NCBI GenBank assembly: GCA_023251435.1
Contig: JAHEYU010000017.1
Span: 18,993-82,992 of the forward strand
Source of the DNA: Bacteroidota bacterium
Lineage (GTDB): Bacteria; Bacteroidota; Bacteroidia; Bacteroidales; Prolixibacteraceae
Direction: 5' to 3'
Length of the DNA: 64,000 nucleotides
A model generated the notes under the pieces. That model saw only the letters and a list, made by a program, of their open reading frames with translations, did no database searches and had not been told where the DNA came from. Numbering within the stretch: position 1 is the stretch's first letter; each line of letters begins with the position of its first letter. Below are positions 61,107-64,000 of this stretch, piece by piece. The position numbers were made by a program, and so were the translations under genes.

Positions 61107-61543
61107 GAATCCAAAATAATCGTCACCGGTCCGTCATTCACGAGCGAAACTTCCATGTGAGCGCCGAAAACTCCTGTCCCGATTGGTTTGCCGAGCGTTT
61201 TGCTGAATTCGGAAACCAGTTGTTCGTATAGCGGAATGGCAGTTTCTGGTCGGGCTGCACGAATGTACGATGGCCGGTTTCCTTTTTTGGTTGAGGCGTG
61301 CAATGTAAACTGGCTGACCACGATCATTTCGCCTGAAACATCCTGAACAGAAAGGTTCATCACGCCTTCTGAATCGCCGAATATTCGCAACTGACAAACT
61401 TTTTTCACCAGCCAGTCAATATCTTCTTCAGAATCAGCATCTTCAATTCCGGCCAGAATCAGCAAGCCGTTTCTAATTTCAGAAACAATTGAACCGTCAA
61501 CCTTCACCGAGGCCGAACTTACCCGTTGAATCACCAATCTCAT
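61091..61543 (-). CDS. dtd: D-aminoacyl-tRNA deacylase
   Basis: 150 residues: RLVIQRVSSASVKVDG opening, SQFTLHASTKKGNRPS with the catalytic Thr in SQFTL, and the C-terminal LVNDGPVTI, which is the Gly-cisPro motif of Dtd. It removes D-amino acids from tRNA. The final residues KAPF and the stop codon fall within a palindromic repeat (61071-61106), so the natural C-terminus has probably been rewritten by repeat insertion without loss of core motifs. Confidence 0.95.
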   Translation of the reverse strand: MRLVIQRVSSASVKVDGSIVSEIRNGLLILAGIEDADSEEDIDWLVKKVCQLRIFGDSEGVMNLSVQDVSGEMIVVSQFTLHASTKKGNRPSYIRAARPETAIPLYEQLVSEFSKTLGKPIGTGVFGAHMEVSLVNDGPVTIILDSKAPF

Positions 61544-61662
61544 AGAATCAATTTTCAGACAATATTATAAAAAACAAACGGTACGGTTAAACTTTGGCAG
61601 GGTTATCTTGTTTAACTCTGAAAAAATAACTTTAAACAAAATCGCTTTTAAACATGCAGACA

Positions 61663-62394
61663 ATGAAGAATATATTATTTATTGGAATAGTTCTGTTAAC
61701 ATCTTGTATTTCGCAGAAGCCCACTGACGAAGCTAAACAGGAAATGCGTTCCAATCAGGATGCAACCGCTTTTCCGATTACCATCGAAGTTTCAAAAGGA
61801 GCAGCATTTAACTACCCCACATTCGCTTTTTGGGTCGAAGATTTGGAAGGAAATTATATTGAAACACTTTTTGTGACCAATTTTATTGCCAAAGGGATTT
61901 TTAAACATGGCGAAATTGCTCCCGGAAAATGGAGTTCAATACCCGGGGCAGTCCGTCGTCCGGCTGCATTGCCTTACTGGTCGCACAAACGAAACATTAA
62001 GGCCGCCGACGGTTTGTATATCCCTTCACCCGAAACGGCTGTGCCAGATGCCATTTCAGGAGCAACACCCCAAACAGGTTTTGTTCTTAAAACTTCGCTT
62101 TCGAAAAAGCCTTCAGGAAAATTCAGGATACTTCTGGAAGTAAATCAGGCATGGGATTCCAATCAATTTTGGACCAATAACAAATTTCAGGGAGATATGA
62201 ATTACTTTGCATCGCTTCAGCCATCACTTGTTTATGCGGCTGCCATCGATCCTGAAAATATGGGTGAACCGGTTTTTCTGAATCCAATCGGACATGGAGA
62301 ACCATCAGGAAAAAATGGCAATTTATTTACCGATTTGAGTACACTTACAACAGCCAAAGAAATATTTTTAACCATTCGTACAGCAAAAAATTAG
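61663..62394 (+). CDS. Lipoprotein, DUF2271-like
   Basis: 243 residues from the second ATG (MKNILFIGIVLLTSC, lipid Cys about 15); an earlier ATG adds three residues. The body (AFNYPTFAFWVEDLEGNYIETLFVT and DAISGATPQTGF, here noted by WVEDLEGNY and SGATPQTGF) resembles DUF2271 periplasmic proteins linked to flavin or redox systems. The link is by recall only. It is 4 bp upstream of the TonB receptor and probably co-expressed, so it may be the surface partner of that transporter. Confidence 0.75.
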   Translation: MKNILFIGIVLLTSCISQKPTDEAKQEMRSNQDATAFPITIEVSKGAAFNYPTFAFWVEDLEGNYIETLFVTNFIAKGIFKHGEIAPGKWSSIPGAVRRPAALPYWSHKRNIKAADGLYIPSPETAVPDAISGATPQTGFVLKTSLSKKPSGKFRILLEVNQAWDSNQFWTNNKFQGDMNYFASLQPSLVYAAAIDPENMGEPVFLNPIGHGEPSGKNGNLFTDLSTLTTAKEIFLTIRTAKN

Positions 62395-62398
62395 AATC

Positions 62399-64000
62399 AT
62401 GATACAACGAATATTTATCACATTTACTCTTGTAATATCCATACTGTCGGGTCTTTGGGCCCAACAAGCGGCATTAAAAGGCCGTGTTTTTGATGCGGTA
62501 AACAACGAACCGCTGCCATTTGTAAATGTCATCGTTTCGGGAACCACCATTGGTGCCATTTCTGATATTGACGGTAATTTTCAATTGGTTGGTCTCTCCC
62601 CCGGATTTGTTCGGATCCAGGCTTCGTTTGTAGGTTATCAGAATGCGCTTTCGGCTCAGATTGAGGTAAGCAATGCTAAAGTTGCCTTTCTCGAAATAAG
62701 GATGGAGCAAATGGATACCAAAATTGAAGAAGTAACAGTGAGTGCTTCGCCCTACCGTAAAACCGAGGAAAGCCCGGTTTCGCTGAAAACCATCGGCATT
62801 GCCGAGATTGAAAAAAGCCCTGGCGCAAACCGCGATATTTCAAAGGTTATTCAGTCGTTTGCAGGAGTGCTTTCATCGCCTTCGTTCAGGAACGATATTA
62901 TCATTCGTGGCGGCGGTCCTTCCGAAAGCCGGTTTTATCTGGATGGCGTTGAGGTTCCGAATATCAACCATTTTGCCACACAGGGCGCGTCGGGCGGACC
63001 GGTTGGTATTTTGAACGCTGACTTTCTGCGCGAAGTAAACTATTATTCCGGGGCATTTCCTTCGAACCGTGGAAATGCACTAAGCGGAGTTTTTGAGTTT
63101 GCCCAGGTGGATGGAAATGCCGACAAGCTGAAATTCAGGGGAACTTTGGGTGCTTCTGAAGTTTCGGCCACATTCGACGGACCTGCAGGCGATAAAACAA
63201 CCTATATTGTTTCGGCCAGAAGATCTTATCTGAAACTGCTTTTCAGCGCGCTCGAACTGCCATTTCTACCCACTTTTAATGACATGCAGTTTAAAGTACG
63301 CAACCGGATTGATGCCAAAAATGAACTTACGTTCATTGGCCTTGGAGCCATCGATTTGTTCGACCTGAACAGAGACATTAAAAACCCGGATGATCAGCAG
63401 AAATTCATTCTGAGCCAGATCCCGAAAAACGAACAATGGAGTTATACTGCCGGAGTTGTTTACAAACATTTCAGGGAAAGTAGTTACCAAACGATTGTGC
63501 TAAGCCGCAGTCATCTGAATAACTCGATAGTTAAGTATTTTGAGAACGATGAAAGTTCGGAAAGCAATAAAATTCTGGATTACAGCTCGGAGGAAATCGA
63601 AAATAAAATAAGGTTCGAAAACAATGTCAGGGTTAATTATTTCAAGCTGAATTATGGTGCGAATATCGATTTTTCGACCTACACAAACAGCACTCTTCAG
63701 CGCCGGTTTTACAATGGCGAAATTCTGCCGGTAAATTACAGTACCGACCTGAATATCATGAAATATGGCATTTTTGGTCAGGCCAGTCATACTTTTCTTG
63801 ACGAACGTCTCATTGTTTCTGCAGGCTTCAGAGCCGACGCCAATAATTATTCATCGTCAATGAATAATCCTCTGAAACAGTTATCACCCAGGATTTCTGC
63901 CTCCTACCGGCTGACAGAAAAATGGAGTCTGAACATGAATACTGGTCGTTATTTCCAGCTTCCGGCCTACACTGCCCTCGGATACAAGGAAAACAACGTG
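62399..64000 (+). CDS. TonB-dependent outer-membrane receptor (partial)
   Basis: 534 codons are visible; the barrel C-terminus runs beyond the right edge. Signal peptide (1-21), then a carboxypeptidase-regulatory-like domain (about 23-105: LKGRVFDAVNNEPLPFVNV, ISDIDGNFQL), then the plug (about 115-230: NRDISKVIQSFAGVLSS, IIIRGGGPSESRFYLDGVEVP), then barrel strands. There is no SusD-like gene in view and the sequence resembles the smaller siderophore or metal receptors rather than SusC. Substrate unknown. It follows the lipoprotein by 4 bp. Confidence 0.9.
   Translation, partial: MIQRIFITFTLVISILSGLWAQQAALKGRVFDAVNNEPLPFVNVIVSGTTIGAISDIDGNFQLVGLSPGFVRIQASFVGYQNALSAQIEVSNAKVAFLEIRMEQMDTKIEEVTVSASPYRKTEESPVSLKTIGIAEIEKSPGANRDISKVIQSFAGVLSSPSFRNDIIIRGGGPSESRFYLDGVEVPNINHFATQGASGGPVGILNADFLREVNYYSGAFPSNRGNALSGVFEFAQVDGNADKLKFRGTLGASEVSATFDGPAGDKTTYIVSARRSYLKLLFSALELPFLPTFNDMQFKVRNRIDAKNELTFIGLGAIDLFDLNRDIKNPDDQQKFILSQIPKNEQWSYTAGVVYKHFRESSYQTIVLSRSHLNNSIVKYFENDESSESNKILDYSSEEIENKIRFENNVRVNYFKLNYGANIDFSTYTNSTLQRRFYNGEILPVNYSTDLNIMKYGIFGQASHTFLDERLIVSAGFRADANNYSSSMNNPLKQLSPRISASYRLTEKWSLNMNTGRYFQLPAYTALGYKENNV

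Noticed and set aside
1-64000. rRNA or tRNA genes
   Set aside because: No conserved rRNA stretch and no tRNA with a GGTTCGAATC-type T-loop in a plausible fold was recognised in the intergenic regions.

Overview
The window comes from the chromosome of a member of the Bacteroidota, most likely the order Bacteroidales/Marinilabiliales. Five things point there: a metalloprotease with a type IX secretion sorting tail; promoters of the TTTG / TAnnTTTG type; lineage-restricted families (DUF4175, DUF4271, DUF4292, DUF4421, DUF6261); a SusC-style TonB receptor with a carboxypeptidase-regulatory-like plug; and the gene order DUF4175 - ATPase - ybeY - mnmG - apt - uvrC. The genus is not determined. No rRNA or tRNA gene was recognised. 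Two parS-like palindromes near mnmG suggest an origin-proximal position (inference).

1-14.6 kb: a partial aldehyde dehydrogenase, a tandem universal stress protein and a ParE-type toxin-antitoxin pair. A long leftward run follows, read in transcription order: flippase, rpiB, lutB-like, Rrf2 regulator, hemW, dut, TPR lipoprotein, DUF4292 lipoprotein, EnvC-like activator. Next come a glutaminyl cyclase, ruvB and a lone receiver-domain protein. 15-26.5 kb: rightward housekeeping genes (DUF4175 giant, anti-sigma-like ATPase, ybeY, mnmG, apt, uvrC), then rsgA, xth and a DUF4421 outer-membrane protein.

26.5-31.1 kb and 39.4-43.2 kb are accessory. The first holds 41-bp hairpin repeats before a DUF6261 gene, then an array of small genes (helical orphan, membrane protein, HigBA pair). 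These are separated by a ~100-220 bp element whose flanks behave like integron attC sites: each unit starts with GTT and ends with AAC, with unit-specific complementary arms. The second holds a type II restriction-modification pair, another copy of the element and a GyrI-like gene. Between them lie tdh, a secreted GH32 fructan hydrolase, a secreted metalloprotease and an aromatic amino-acid operon (tyrA, DAHP synthase-chorismate mutase). That operon is preceded by a striking attenuator, whose 24-codon leader peptide contains eight consecutive aromatic residues.

43-64 kb: lipoproteins, rnpA, hemD, DUF4271, a tRNA dihydrouridine synthase, polA, queD with an ArsR regulator, a polyprenyl synthase, and PEP carboxylase followed by an LCIB-type carbonic anhydrase (a plausible bicarbonate supply for the carboxylase). 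Then come a BRO-N protein, tpx, deoC, a MazG-like hydrolase, dtd and a TonB-dependent receptor cut by the window end. Three copies of a GTCATT-phased intergenic repeat and one palindromic MITE-like element are scattered through the window.
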